64,000 nucleotides of DNA from Streptomyces sp. NBC_01353 (GCF_036237275.1 NZ_CP108352.1:7217501-7281500), one strand, 5' to 3'. Shown: positions 20,616-29,766, numbered from the stretch's first letter. Program-made: numbers and translations. The notes: generated by a model not told the origin, from the letters alone.

Positions 20616-21242
20616 ATGCGTTCACATGGACACGAACACGGACATGGAGACTGCGGACCCGGCCCTCGTGGTCGGGGAGGCTCTCGCGGTGACTTCGAGG
20701 GGCGGCGTGCCGCCTTCGGGCAGTTCGGGCCGGGATTCGGCGGCGGACCGTGGGGCGGAGGCCCCTTCGGAGGCGGCAGGGGTCGCGGAGGCGGCCGGGG
20801 ACGGGCGCGGCGCGGCGATGTGCGCGCCTCGATCCTCACGCTGCTGAAGGATCGGCCGATGCACGGCTACGAGATGATCCAGGAGATCGGTGAGCGCAGC
20901 GGCGGGGCGTGGAGGCCCAGCCCCGGCTCGGTCTACCCGACCCTGCAGCTCCTCGAGGACGAGGGTCTGATCGTCAGCGAGAGCGAGGGCGGCAAGAAGC
21001 TGTTCACGCTCACCGAGGCCGGCCGCGCCGAGGCCGAGTCGGGGCCGGAGGCCCCCTGGGAGGAGGCCGGGCGCGGTGTCGACTGGGAGGCCATGAACGA
21101 GGTCCGGCAGGCCGGCTTCGGTCTGATGGAGGCGTTCGGTCAGGTCTGGAAGACCGGCAGCACCGAGCAGCGGCAGAAGGCCATCACGGTCATCAACGAA
21201 GCCCGTAAGAGGCTGTACCTGATCCTGGCCGACGAGCACTGA
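20616..21242 (+). CDS. PadR family transcriptional regulator
   Basis: A 208-residue regulator. Residues 1-70 are an unusual low-complexity tail rich in His, Gly and Arg (SHGHEHGHGD, then a run of Gly/Arg). The PadR winged helix lies at about 72-145 with MHGYEMIQEIGERS, SPGSVYPTLQLLEDEGLI and KLFTLTEAG. A C-terminal dimer helix ends RQKAITVINEARKRLYLILADE. The His-rich tail might bind metal (inference). AAGGAG seven bases before ATG fixes the start. Confidence 0.88.
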   Translation: MRSHGHEHGHGDCGPGPRGRGGSRGDFEGRRAAFGQFGPGFGGGPWGGGPFGGGRGRGGGRGRARRGDVRASILTLLKDRPMHGYEMIQEIGERSGGAWRPSPGSVYPTLQLLEDEGLIVSESEGGKKLFTLTEAGRAEAESGPEAPWEEAGRGVDWEAMNEVRQAGFGLMEAFGQVWKTGSTEQRQKAITVINEARKRLYLILADEH

Positions 21243-21255
21243 GTCGACCGGACAG

Positions 21256-21294
21256 CGGGAGGGCCCCACGGCGCAGCGCCGTGGGGCCCTCCCG
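21256..21294. terminator. Bidirectional 18-bp hairpin terminator
   Basis: A perfect 18-bp stem (21256-21273 with 21277-21294) with a CAG loop lies between the convergent padR and SRPBCC genes. Confidence 0.85.
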
Positions 21295-21318
21295 TGTGTC
21301 GGGTGGCGGGAGGCTTGC

Positions 21319-21747
21319 TCAGGCCACCAGGCCTGCCAGCTTCCGCAGGGACTCGTTGAGCGCCGCGGTGGCCGAGTCCTTCAGCTTGCCCGCCATCAGG
21401 GAGACGGCAGCCCCTGTGAACTCGCCGTCGATCCGGACCGTGGTGGCGTCCCCGTCCGCCGCGAGCGAGTAGCGCGTGCCGACGTTGACCCCCATCGGAC
21501 CCTTGCCCCGGATGGCCAGCACCCGGGTGGTCTCCAGCTCCTCGACCGTCCAGGTCACCTCGGCGGGGAAGCCCATCAGCTTCATGTTCTCCGCGAAGGT
21601 GGCGCCCTGCTCGAGCGTGACCGGACCGCCGTTCGGGAAGCTGGTGTGGGTGGCGTTCCAATCGCCGTACGAGGTGAAGTCCGTCAGCTGCGCCCAGACC
21701 TTCTCGGCCGGAGCATCGATCCGTGCCTCCGCGCTCACTTCGGCCAT
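21319..21747 (-). CDS. SRPBCC family protein
   Basis: A 142-residue START/Bet v1-fold protein (polyketide cyclase/CoxG-like). Conserved blocks are IDAPAEKVWAQLTDFTSYGDWN near the N-terminus, FAENMKLMGFPAEVTWTVEEL, and a C-terminal helix with LMAGKLKDSATAALNESLRKL. Such proteins bind hydrophobic ligands in a deep pocket; the ligand is unknown. ATG 21747 follows GGGGTGG. It is probably monocistronic. Confidence 0.82.
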   Translation of the reverse strand: MAEVSAEARIDAPAEKVWAQLTDFTSYGDWNATHTSFPNGGPVTLEQGATFAENMKLMGFPAEVTWTVEELETTRVLAIRGKGPMGVNVGTRYSLAADGDATTVRIDGEFTGAAVSLMAGKLKDSATAALNESLRKLAGLVA

Positions 21748-21825
21748 ACGACCACCCCTTCACGGGTTCGCGTGTTCTCGTCGGTCTTCGGTGTCGACGG
21801 AACGTAGCCGCGTGGTCCTCAACAT

Positions 21826-22035
21826 TCAATACTGATGAACCGTCAGTTCTTCGACCTCGCCGATCCAACACATCTGCGCGGAGTCGAACCAGTCCGAGGC
21901 CCGTGGTCCATCGCCCTCGTCATGGCAGTGGAACGCGGCCCAGAAGAGATCGGCCGGCAGTGCTTCCCGCGGTGCGTGCACGCGGTAGACGTACTGCCGC
22001 CCGTCGAGTGCGAGCAGGGCGACCATCCAGAACAT
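21826..22035 (-). CDS. Small hypothetical protein
   Basis: A 69-residue frame beginning MFWMVALLALDGRQYVYRVH and ending in EVEELTVHQY. Third positions are strongly G/C-biased, which supports real coding. A GTG two codons upstream is an alternative start. The ribosome site is weak. No family was recognised. Confidence 0.5.
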   Translation of the reverse strand: MFWMVALLALDGRQYVYRVHAPREALPADLFWAAFHCHDEGDGPRASDWFDSAQMCWIGEVEELTVHQY

Positions 22036-22232
22036 ACTCACAGGACGAAACGGGAGAGCGCCGTGGTTGCATTCGGGGCGCAGGGCAAGGCGGCGCGCGC
22101 CCCCAGGGGGAGAACACCCGAAATCTCCTCCGTAGGGATGAGGGGCCGCTTGCCCGTGCCCAACTCCGGTGGGATGCGGACATGCTCCTCCGCGGGGATG
22201 TTCCGGCCGCCCGGGGCTGATGAGGTGGGAGG

Positions 22233-22772
22233 GTGCATAGTCCTGTCCCTCGCGTGCCCCGGCAGCCCGTGGCCCGCCGCCCGGAAATCCAGCTCGGCCG
22301 CCTGACCGCCGAACTCGCGACGGTCGTGGCGAGCGCGCGCCGCAGAGCCCTGCGTGACGGGGACCGGCAGATCGACACCGCCCATCTGCTCCACTCCCTC
22401 ATCGAGTCCGATCCCGAGGTCGGCGCCGCCTTCGCGGGCGGTCCGCAGCTCGCGCGCGTCCTCGGCTATCTCGTCCAGCGCTCCATCGGCTACGGCCTGC
22501 GCTGGCAGGGTTCCGTCGAGGACTCCGGCACCCTGGGCGTCGTACGCGACGCCGATCCGGCGGCGGACGGCTGGTCGCCCGCCGCGGCCGCCGCGATGGA
22601 CCGCGCCGGAGAGCGGGCCGCACTGCGCGGCGAACCACGCGCGCGTGGCCTCGATCTCCTGGCCGTGATCGCCGCGGATCCCGACAGCCGGGCGGTCGAG
22701 GTGCTCGGCCGGGCGGGGGTCGATCCGCTCGCGCTCGCCGACCGGATCGGGGAGCTGTCTCAACAGGTGTAA
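22233..22772 (+). CDS. Clp N-terminal domain protein
   Basis: A 179-residue protein made of the double Clp-N repeat. The first is RLTAELATVVASARRRALRDGDRQIDTAHLLHSLIESD (about 22-60). A second repeat covers about 115-170 (MDRAGERAALRGEPRARGLDLLAVIAADPDSRAVEVL). There is no AAA+ module, so it is not a ClpC ATPase. It may be a stand-alone substrate or adaptor-binding domain. The start GTG 22233 has GAGG seven bases upstream. The function is unknown. Confidence 0.75.
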   Translation: MHSPVPRVPRQPVARRPEIQLGRLTAELATVVASARRRALRDGDRQIDTAHLLHSLIESDPEVGAAFAGGPQLARVLGYLVQRSIGYGLRWQGSVEDSGTLGVVRDADPAADGWSPAAAAAMDRAGERAALRGEPRARGLDLLAVIAADPDSRAVEVLGRAGVDPLALADRIGELSQQV

Positions 22773-22813
22773 CGGGGGTTACGCCCCTGACGCCGTCCTG
22801 TCATGATGGCCCG

Positions 22814-23830
22814 ATGCACGCGTCTCAGGGGAGAAGCGCCGGCCTGGGACTCGCCCTGGCCTCGGCCTTCGCATTCGGTGGTTCAGGTGTGGCGGCGAAG
22901 CCGCTGATCGAGGCAGGCCTCGATCCGCTCCACGTGGTGTGGCTCCGGGTGGCCGGCGCCGCCCTCGTCATGCTGCCGGTCGCCTGGCGCCACCGCGACC
23001 TGCTCCGTCGCAGGCCCGTGCTCCTCGTCGGCTTCGGACTCCTCGCCGTCGCGGGCGTCCAGGCCTTCTACTTCGCCTCGATCTCCCGGATCCCTGTCGG
23101 GGTCGCGCTGCTCATCGAGTACCTCGCCCCCGCCCTCGTCCTCGGCTGGGTCCGCTTCGTCCAGCGCCGGCCGGTCACCCGCGCCGCCGCGCTCGGCGTC
23201 GTCCTCGCCGTCGGCGGTCTGGCATGTGTGGTGCAGGTCTGGTCGGGGCTCAGCTTCGACCTGCTCGGACTGCTGCTCGCGCTCGGAGCCGCCTGCTGCC
23301 AGGTCGGCTACTTCGTCCTCTCCGACCACGGCGGCGACGAGTCCGACCCCGTCGACCCGCTGGGTGTCATCGCGTACGGACTCCTCATCGGCGCGCTCGT
23401 GCTCACCGTCGTCGCCCGGCCGTGGGGGATGGACTGGTCCCTGCTCGGCGGCGACGCCGACATGAACGGCACGGGAGTGGCCGCCTGGCTGCTTCTCGGG
23501 TGGATCGTGCTGATCGCCACGGTCCTCGCCTACGTCACCGGCATCGTCTCGGTGCGCAGGCTCTCGCCGCAGGTGGCCGGTGTCGTCGCCTGCCTGGAGG
23601 CCGTGATCGCGACCGTACTGGCCTGGGTGCTGCTCGGTGAGCACCTGGCGGCGCCGCAGATCATCGGCGGCGCGGTCGTCCTCGTCGGCGCGTTCATCGC
23701 CCAGTCGTCGACGCCGAAGCCGGCCTCGGCGGAGCCGGTGGCCGGGTCCGAGGCTGACTCCGACGCCGGGTCCGGGTCCGGGGCGAGCAGCCTTGAAGCC
23801 GAGTTGTCCGCCGGTCGGACCGCCCCGTAA
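22814..23830 (+). CDS. EamA family transporter
   Basis: A 338-residue protein of the drug/metabolite transporter superfamily, with ten predicted membrane helices arranged as two EamA repeats of five and a polar Ala/Ser/Glu-rich tail after about residue 290. The N-terminal GLALASAFAFGGSGVAAKPLIEAGLDPLHVVWLRV is typical. It likely exports small metabolites or amino acids. The stop codon is followed immediately by a short leader frame and a second EamA gene. Confidence 0.85.
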   Translation: MHASQGRSAGLGLALASAFAFGGSGVAAKPLIEAGLDPLHVVWLRVAGAALVMLPVAWRHRDLLRRRPVLLVGFGLLAVAGVQAFYFASISRIPVGVALLIEYLAPALVLGWVRFVQRRPVTRAAALGVVLAVGGLACVVQVWSGLSFDLLGLLLALGAACCQVGYFVLSDHGGDESDPVDPLGVIAYGLLIGALVLTVVARPWGMDWSLLGGDADMNGTGVAAWLLLGWIVLIATVLAYVTGIVSVRRLSPQVAGVVACLEAVIATVLAWVLLGEHLAAPQIIGGAVVLVGAFIAQSSTPKPASAEPVAGSEADSDAGSGSGASSLEAELSAGRTAP

Positions 23831-23840
23831 GGTGACGATC

Positions 23841-23876
23841 ATGCATTCGACCGTACTTCCGCCCCCTGCCGCTTAG
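23841..23876 (+). CDS. Possible 11-residue leader peptide upstream of EamA gene
   Basis: An ATG with AAGGTG six bases upstream opens an 11-codon frame, MHSTVLPPPAA, ending at TAG. It contains three consecutive prolines, a ribosome-slowing sequence. A stem-loop (GCTCGGG/CCCGAGC, 23909-23927) follows, then the second EamA gene. The layout suits translation-coupled attenuation. It could equally be chance, and no homologue is known to me. Confidence 0.3.
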   Translation: MHSTVLPPPAA

Positions 23877-23991
23877 GCGCGGGCGGCACTCTCCCTGACG
23901 AAGACCGGGCTCGGGCAGTCCCCGAGCGGTTCGTCGCTGCCCGCGTGCGGATTCGAGCGACCACACCACCCGTCTTCACACGGAGAAGCAC

Positions 23992-24963
23992 GTGTCGAAC
24001 TCCTCCTCCACACCCGCGGCAGCCATGCCTGCCATCGGGCGGAGCCTCCTCTATCTGATCGTCGCCGGCGTCGCCTGGGGCACCGCCGGGGCCGCGGCCT
24101 CGTTGATGTTCCGGGTCAGCGACATGGGCCCGCTGGCGCTGTCCTTCTGGCGCTGCGTCGGCGGCCTGGTCCTGCTGCTCGGGGCGCTGGCCCTGCGGCC
24201 CGGACGACCCGCCACCGAGGGGGCGGAACCGCGCAGGCGACGGCTGATCCGCATTCTCGGTACGGGGATCGGGCTGACCGTCTTCCAGAGCGCCTACTTC
24301 GCCGCCGTCGAGGCGACCGGGCTGGCCGTCGGAACGGTCGTCACGCTGGGGGCGGGGCCCGTGCTCATCGCGCTCGGCGCCAGGCTCACCATGGGCGAAC
24401 GGCTCGGTGGCGGCGGCGCGGCCGCCGTCGGCGGGGCGCTCGCGGGACTGGCCGTCCTCGTGCTGGGCGGCGAGACCGGCGAGGTCAGGCCGCTCGGCGT
24501 GGGCCTCGCGGTGCTCTCGGCTGCCGGGTACGCGGCCATCACCCTGCTGACCCGATGGCTCGGCCGCGACGGCGGCGGCTCGGACGCTCTGTCGACGACC
24601 ACCTGGGCCTTCGCCATCGGCGCGGTGGGACTGTTGCCGATGGCGGCTGTCGAGGGCCTGTTCCCGCACACCGACCAGCCCGTGCAGGTGCTCGGACTGC
24701 TGGTGTACGTGGCGGCAGTGCCGACCGCGCTCGCCTACGCGCTCTACTTCGCCGGGGCGGCGGTGGTCCGTGCGGCGACCGTGTCCGTGATCATGCTGCT
24801 CGAGCCGGTGAGCGCGGCGGCGATCGCGGTGACGGTACTGGGGGAGGAGCTGACCGCCGCCACCGTCGTGGGCACGCTGTTGCTGCTCGCGGCGGTGACA
24901 GGGCTCGCCTTCGCGGAGGCGCGGGACGCCGTGGTGCGGCGGGCGGAGGCTGCGGCGGCGTAG
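23992..24963 (+). CDS. EamA family transporter
   Basis: A 323-residue ten-helix DMT-superfamily protein, distinct from its upstream neighbour. It begins with a Ser/Thr/Pro-rich tail, then [23 protein letters not shown]. The second EamA repeat starts near residue 165 and includes [20 protein letters not shown], a typical signature. GTG 23992 has GGAG about six bases upstream. Together with the preceding EamA gene it may form a paired exporter, but each single chain has both repeats and should work alone. Confidence 0.85.
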   Translation: MSNSSSTPAAAMPAIGRSLLYLIVAGVAWGTAGAAASLMFRVSDMGPLALSFWRCVGGLVLLLGALALRPGRPATEGAEPRRRRLIRILGTGIGLTVFQSAYFAAVEATGLAVGTVVTLGAGPVLIALGARLTMGERLGGGGAAAVGGALAGLAVLVLGGETGEVRPLGVGLAVLSAAGYAAITLLTRWLGRDGGGSDALSTTTWAFAIGAVGLLPMAAVEGLFPHTDQPVQVLGLLVYVAAVPTALAYALYFAGAAVVRAATVSVIMLLEPVSAAAIAVTVLGEELTAATVVGTLLLLAAVTGLAFAEARDAVVRRAEAAAA

Positions 24964-25022
24964 CCCGGCGAGGGTGGGGGCGGGCCCGGCAGAGGTGCCC
25001 CTCGGGGCCCGTCCCCCAAGCC

Positions 25023-25661
25023 TTACGCGCGTCGGCGCACCTGGTGAGCCGCTGCCTCGGCGTCCCCTTGCCCCGCCCTCGCCGTCAGGCCCTCGACGAT
25101 GCGGTCCTGGACCGGCTCCGGCTTGTGGTTCGCGTACTTGAACTTCGCCCGGACCTCCGTCACGTCGAGGCGCAGCACCCGCAGCCCCGACAGGAGCCGG
25201 CCGAAGGGCGCCTCGGCCGCCGTGACCGGGGCGGTACCGCCCTCGGGCTGGAAGTGGGCGACCTGGCGGTTCAGCAACTCCGCCTTCTCCGCCGGGTCGT
25301 CGACCACGTGCGCAGTGCAGCGCAGCTGGACCGCGGCGTAGAAGGACGTGGGGGTGCCGTGCTCGGCCGGGGCGCCCTCCGGGGCCGCCCACGGGCCGGG
25401 CACGAAGGCGTAGTCGTCGACCACGCTGAGCAGGACCGTCGGGTTCTGCTCCAGGGCCCGCCAGAGCGGGTTGGGGCGGGCCAGGTGGGCCAGGACCTGC
25501 CCGTGGGGGCCGGGCTCGGAGTCGTACCGGAAGTGCATCGGCTGCACCCACGGCGGTTCGCCGGGCAGTCCGTTCACGGCGAGCTGACCGAAGTCGTGGC
25601 GGGCCAGCCAGTCCCGCCACTCTCCGTCCTCGTGGGCGGCGTCCCAGGGGTGGATGAGCAT
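25023..25661 (-). CDS. FMN-binding PaiB-like protein
   Basis: A 212-residue split-barrel flavin-binding protein of the PaiB type (FMN-binding negative transcriptional regulator family). It begins MLIHPWDAAHEDGEWRDWL. Further blocks are VQPMHFRYD, ARPNPLWRAL, FVPGPWA, and a C-terminal RAKFKYANHKPEPVQDRIVEGL like the PaiB signature of LSQNK-type tails. Despite the family name there is no classical HTH. It begins ten bases after the stop of the PPOX-type gene, so the two share an operon. Confidence 0.75.
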   Translation of the reverse strand: MLIHPWDAAHEDGEWRDWLARHDFGQLAVNGLPGEPPWVQPMHFRYDSEPGPHGQVLAHLARPNPLWRALEQNPTVLLSVVDDYAFVPGPWAAPEGAPAEHGTPTSFYAAVQLRCTAHVVDDPAEKAELLNRQVAHFQPEGGTAPVTAAEAPFGRLLSGLRVLRLDVTEVRAKFKYANHKPEPVQDRIVEGLTARAGQGDAEAAAHQVRRRA

Positions 25662-25671
25662 GGCGCGCCCC

Positions 25672-26355
25672 TCAGAGGACGGAGAGGTAGTCGGGCAGGG
25701 CGATGGCCGGGTCGTGGTCGTCGGCCGGGATCGGCGTGCCGTAGGACTTCCGTACGGGGATCACACCGCTCCAGTGCGGGAGGGTCGCGTCCTCCGGCTC
25801 GTCGTTGGGGCCGCCGGTGCGGACCTTGGCGGATACCTCGTCGAGGTCGAGGCGCAGGACGGCGGTGGCCGCGAGCTCCTTGGCGTTGGCGGGGCGGGAG
25901 TCGTAGGAGCGGCCCGGCACGACGTGGTCGACCAGGGCGTCGAGGGCGGTGCGCAGCTCCTCGGGGTCGGTGACCTGGTGGGCGGTGCCGTGGACCACGA
26001 CCGAGCGGTAGTTGATCGAGTGGTGGAAGGCGGACCGGGCCAGGACGAGACCGTCGACGTGGGTCACCGTCAGGCAGACGGGCAGGCCGGGGGCCTCTTC
26101 GCCGGCGGAGGCCGTGGCGCCACCGGCGCCTGCCATGCGGAGCGGGCGTGAGCCGGTGGAGCCGTGGACGTAGAGGCGGTCGCCGATCCGGCCGTAGAGC
26201 GTCGGCAGTACGACGGGGGCGCCGTCGCGGACGAAGCCGAGGTGGCAGACGTACGCCTCGTCGAGTATCGAGTGCACCGCCGCACGGTCGTACGAGGCGC
26301 GGTGGCGGGAGCGGGTGGGGATGGTCCGCCCGGTCGGCTCGTAGGAATCCGTCAT
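25672..26355 (-). CDS. Pyridoxamine 5'-phosphate oxidase family protein
   Basis: A 227-residue FMN-dependent split-barrel protein. Conserved blocks include RHRASYDRAAVHSILDEAYVCHLGFVRDGAPVVLPTLYGRIGDRLYVHG and a central HHSINYRSVVVHG. This subfamily is related to nitroimidazole-resistance-type proteins and is unlikely to be a true PdxH. ATG 26355 has GGAGGG on the minus strand. It is transcribed away from a MocR-type regulator, which typically controls vitamin B6-linked genes. Confidence 0.82.
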   Translation of the reverse strand: MTDSYEPTGRTIPTRSRHRASYDRAAVHSILDEAYVCHLGFVRDGAPVVLPTLYGRIGDRLYVHGSTGSRPLRMAGAGGATASAGEEAPGLPVCLTVTHVDGLVLARSAFHHSINYRSVVVHGTAHQVTDPEELRTALDALVDHVVPGRSYDSRPANAKELAATAVLRLDLDEVSAKVRTGGPNDEPEDATLPHWSGVIPVRKSYGTPIPADDHDPAIALPDYLSVL

Positions 26356-26390
26356 TGCGCCCTCCATTGCACTAGTGCATAATCTCTTTT
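26355..26390 (+). promoter_or_regulatory. Divergent promoter with 12-bp palindrome
   Basis: TTGCGC (26355-26360), a 17-base spacer and CATAAT (26378-26383) give a promoter whose transcript would start at or next to the GTG at 26391, implying a leaderless mRNA. The perfect palindrome TGCACTAGTGCA (26368-26379) lies between the two elements and beside the start of the divergent PPOX gene. It is a likely operator for the MocR protein. Confidence 0.6.
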
Positions 26391-27722
26391 GTGCTAGGAG
26401 AGTATCGGATCGAAGGCCGTCGCGCATCGGAGATCGCCGCCAGCGTCGAACGCGGGGTGGCGGACGGTGTACTGGGACCTGGCCAACTACTGCCGCCTAT
26501 GCGGGAGTTGGCGCTCACGCTCGGTGTGAACCCGAACACGGTCGCGGCCGCGTACCGGACCCTGCGGGAGCGGGGGGTCATCGAGACGGACGGGCGGCGC
26601 GGCAGCCGGGTGCGACCCAGGCCCGCGACGACGGCCCGTGGGTCGATCCGGGTGGAGGCCCCAGCCGGTGTGCGGGACGTGGGCAAGGGCAATCCGGATC
26701 CGGCCCTGCTGCCGTCGCTGAGTGAGGCGCTCGTCGAGGCGGCGCGGCGTGAGGCCGAGCGGCCCGGGATGTACGCCGAGGCCCCTGTCGACGAGGGGTT
26801 CGCCCGTCTCGCGCGGGCCGCGCTGGACGCCGACGGGGTCCCCGACGGGCCGGTCGCGGTCGCCTCCGGGTCGCTCGACGCCATCGAACGGGTGCTGGCC
26901 GTCCACCTCAGGGCGGGGGACGCGGTCGCCGTCGAGGACCCGGGGTGGGGGAGCCTGCTCGACCTCGTGCCGGCGCTCGGCCTGCGGGCGGTGCCGATCG
27001 CGGTCGACGACGAGGGGCCGCTGCCGGCGGCGGTGGAGGGTGCGCTGCGGGAGGGCGTACGGGCGGTGATCGTCACCGACCGCGCGCAGAACCCGACCGG
27101 TGCGGCCATCGGCGCGGCCCGTGCCGCCGCCTTGCGCCGGATCCTCGCCGACCATCCGGACGCGCTGCTCGTCGAGGACGACCACGGTCACGGGATCGTC
27201 GACCTGCCGCTGCATCCGCTGGCGGGGGTGACTCGCCACTGGGCGTTCGTGCGCTCGGTGGCCAAGGCGTACGGGCCGGATCTGCGGGTCGCCGCGTTCA
27301 CCGGCGACGCGGAGACCGTCGACCGGGTCCTCGGGCGCCAGCGGCTCGGCCCCGGCTGGGTCAGCAGGCTGCTCCAGCGCGCCGTCGCGCACCTGTGGGC
27401 GACGGGGGCGGTGGACCCGGCGGCCGTCGCGGGCTCCTACGCGGAGCGGCGTGACGGGCTCGTTCGCGCGTTGCGGCGGCGGGGCGTCGAGGCGCACGGG
27501 CGGAGCGGGATGAACGTATGGGTGCCGGTCTCGGACGAGACGGGCGCCGTGACGCGACTGCTCGGCGCGGGCTGGGCGGTGGCCCCGGGCGCCCGCTTCC
27601 GTCTGGCCACGGGCCCGGCCGTGCGGCTGACCGTCTCCGGCCTGACCCCCGCCGACGTCGAGGCCCTGGCCGACGCGGTCGCGGGGGCGGCGGGGCCGGC
27701 GCCGGCGCGGAGTTACGGCTGA
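26391..27722 (+). CDS. MocR/PdxR-type GntR regulator with aminotransferase domain
   Basis: A 443-residue fusion of an N-terminal GntR winged helix (about 8-75: LPPMRELALTLGVNPNTVAAAYRTLRERGVI) with a fold-type I aminotransferase domain (about 95-440). The PLP lysine is K292 in RSVAKAYGP. Such proteins sense PLP and activate or repress divergent vitamin B6 or amine metabolism genes. The neighbour is an FMN/PPOX-type gene with a shared palindromic promoter, so local control is likely. The GTG start lacks a ribosome site, in line with a leaderless transcript. Confidence 0.87.
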   Translation: MLGEYRIEGRRASEIAASVERGVADGVLGPGQLLPPMRELALTLGVNPNTVAAAYRTLRERGVIETDGRRGSRVRPRPATTARGSIRVEAPAGVRDVGKGNPDPALLPSLSEALVEAARREAERPGMYAEAPVDEGFARLARAALDADGVPDGPVAVASGSLDAIERVLAVHLRAGDAVAVEDPGWGSLLDLVPALGLRAVPIAVDDEGPLPAAVEGALREGVRAVIVTDRAQNPTGAAIGAARAAALRRILADHPDALLVEDDHGHGIVDLPLHPLAGVTRHWAFVRSVAKAYGPDLRVAAFTGDAETVDRVLGRQRLGPGWVSRLLQRAVAHLWATGAVDPAAVAGSYAERRDGLVRALRRRGVEAHGRSGMNVWVPVSDETGAVTRLLGAGWAVAPGARFRLATGPAVRLTVSGLTPADVEALADAVAGAAGPAPARSYG

Positions 27723-27774
27723 CGGGGGCGGGGTCGGGGGCCGAACTCCGTCGGTTCGGTCCGCGTTCGGTGCC

Positions 27775-28770
27775 CTACGAGTGGAGGGTCGCCGTGGCTG
27801 TCGGCGCGGGCGCGGGCGTGGGCGCGGTGGGCTCGGGTGGGGTGGCGGAGGCGTGGATGGGGCTGGGCGCGGGGGTGCGGGGGCGGGTCTGGGTCAGGGC
27901 CGCGCCTGCCAGGACGATGACGGCGCCCACCGGGGTGTTCCAGCTGAGCTGCTCGTCCAGCAGGGCCACGCCCGCCGCCGTGGCGATGACCGGGATGAAG
28001 TACGTGACCATGGCCGCCGTCGTCGGGCCGACCTCCGCGACCACGCCGTACTGCAGCAGCATCGCGTACCCCGTGCCCAGCGCCCCGAGGGCGATCACCG
28101 CGAGCAGTGGAACGACCTCGATCGACGACGGCAGCGAGGTGAACAGGGGTGTCACCACCGCCAGTTGCAGCGTCGCCAGGCCCACCTGGGACCCGGCGAG
28201 GGAGAGGTTCGACGCGCCCGTGCCGGTCAGGGTGCGGCGGACGTAGATCCAGCCCACCGCGTAGCTGAACGAGGCGAGCAGGGCGAGCATCGTGCCCGTG
28301 ACGTCCAGTCCGGAGAAGCCCTGCCAGGCGCCGAGCACCGTCAGTACACCGATGAAGCCGATGCCCAGACCCGCCGCACGAACCCGCGTCGGGCGGTCCT
28401 CCGACAGCGCCACGAGGGACAGGAGCATGCCCCACAGTGGTGTCGTGGCGTTGCAGATGCCCGCCAGTGTCGACGGGATCGTCAGCTCCGCGTACGAGAA
28501 CAGCGAGAACGGCAGGGCGTTCAGCAGGAATGCGGCGACCGTCAGATGCAGCCACGTCCGGCGACCGCGCGGCAGCCGTTCGCGCTTGAGCAGCATGGCG
28601 ACGGCCAGCACCGCCGTACCGAACAGGAGACGGCCGAAGGTCACCTGGAACGGTGCGAAGCCCTCCGTACCGACCTTGATGAGCAGGAAGCTGAAGCCCC
28701 AGATCAGGGCCAGCACACCGAAGCGAATCCGCCAATCGACCATCATGGGATCCAGAGTGAGGGCTGGCAT
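27775..28770 (-). CDS. EamA family transporter
   Basis: A 331-residue DMT-superfamily exporter with ten predicted helices. Its first repeat contains LALIWGFSFLLIKVGTEGF and its second ASFSYAVGWIYVRR. A long Pro/Ala/Thr-rich tail follows from about residue 300. ATG 28770 is chosen; TTG 28782 and ATG 28746 are possible. It is divergent from a LysR gene 50 bp away, a common pairing in which the regulator controls the exporter. Confidence 0.85.
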   Translation of the reverse strand: MPALTLDPMMVDWRIRFGVLALIWGFSFLLIKVGTEGFAPFQVTFGRLLFGTAVLAVAMLLKRERLPRGRRTWLHLTVAAFLLNALPFSLFSYAELTIPSTLAGICNATTPLWGMLLSLVALSEDRPTRVRAAGLGIGFIGVLTVLGAWQGFSGLDVTGTMLALLASFSYAVGWIYVRRTLTGTGASNLSLAGSQVGLATLQLAVVTPLFTSLPSSIEVVPLLAVIALGALGTGYAMLLQYGVVAEVGPTTAAMVTYFIPVIATAAGVALLDEQLSWNTPVGAVIVLAGAALTQTRPRTPAPSPIHASATPPEPTAPTPAPAPTATATLHS

Positions 28771-28820
28771 CTCGTAGAACAAGCGAGATTAATTGAATCC
28801 GTTCCCTTAGCATTGCTTAT

Positions 28821-29726
28821 ATGTTGAACCTGGAGCGCTTGCGGACCCTGGACGCCGTCGCACGGCACGGCTCCGTCAGTGGAGCCGCCGACGGACTGCA
28901 CGTCACCACTTCCGCCGTCTCGCAGCAGCTGTCCAAGCTGGAGCGGGAGGTCGGCCAGCAGCTGCTCGCCAAGAACGGCCGAGGCGTGCGGCTCACCGAC
29001 GCCGGGCTGCTCCTCGCCGAGCACGCCGCGCGCATCCTCTCCCAGGTCGAGGTCGCGCAGGCCGACATCGAGGCGCAGCGCGGACAGGTCGTGGGCGAGG
29101 TCCGGATCGCGGCCTTCCCCACGGCCGCGCGCGGACTGCTGCCCGGCGCCCTCGTCGCGCTGCGCACCGCCCATCCCGAGCTGCGGGTGAGGACCGCCGA
29201 GCTGGAGCCGGAGCAGAGCATCCGCGAGGTGCTGCGGGGCGATGCCGACCTCGCCATCGTCCTCGACTGGAGCAACAAGCGGGCGCCCGTGCCCGGCGGG
29301 CTGGAGCGTGCCCATCTCCTCGACGACGCCGCGGACGTCGCCATGCCGGCCCACCACCCGCTCGCCGCGCGCGACGAGGTGGACCTCGTGGACTTCGGTG
29401 ACGAGGAGTGGGTCTCCTGGCCGGAGGGCGAGTTCTGCCACGACTGGCTGCTGTTCACCCTGCGCTCGCAGGGCATGGAGCCGCGCATCGCCCACTTCGC
29501 AGCGGAGCATCACACCCAGCTCGCGCTGGTCGCCGCGGGGTTCGGGGTGTGCGTCACGCCGCGGCTCGGGCGGGGCCCGACTCCGGAGGGGATCGCGTTC
29601 GTCCCCGTACGGCAGAAGATGCGCCGGCACATCTACGCGACCTGGCGCACCGACGCCGACCGGCGGCCCTCGATCAGGGCGGCGGTCGAGGCGCTCCGGG
29701 GCGCGGGGGAGCCCCTGAGCAGCTGA
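28821..29726 (+). CDS. LysR family transcriptional regulator
   Basis: A 301-residue LysR protein with the HTH at about 2-60 (RLRTLDAVARHGSVSGAADGLHVTTSAVSQQLSKLEREVG) and a periplasmic-binding-like effector domain (about 90-295). The ATG has no ribosome site, and a TTATATG sequence abuts it, so the mRNA may be leaderless. The short palindrome AGCA-T-TGCT (28810-28818) precedes it. The probable target is the divergent EamA exporter. Confidence 0.87.
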   Translation: MLNLERLRTLDAVARHGSVSGAADGLHVTTSAVSQQLSKLEREVGQQLLAKNGRGVRLTDAGLLLAEHAARILSQVEVAQADIEAQRGQVVGEVRIAAFPTAARGLLPGALVALRTAHPELRVRTAELEPEQSIREVLRGDADLAIVLDWSNKRAPVPGGLERAHLLDDAADVAMPAHHPLAARDEVDLVDFGDEEWVSWPEGEFCHDWLLFTLRSQGMEPRIAHFAAEHHTQLALVAAGFGVCVTPRLGRGPTPEGIAFVPVRQKMRRHIYATWRTDADRRPSIRAAVEALRGAGEPLSS

Positions 29727-29766
29727 CGACGCCGAGAGTGGCGGGGCGCCGGACCAGCGAGCGTCA

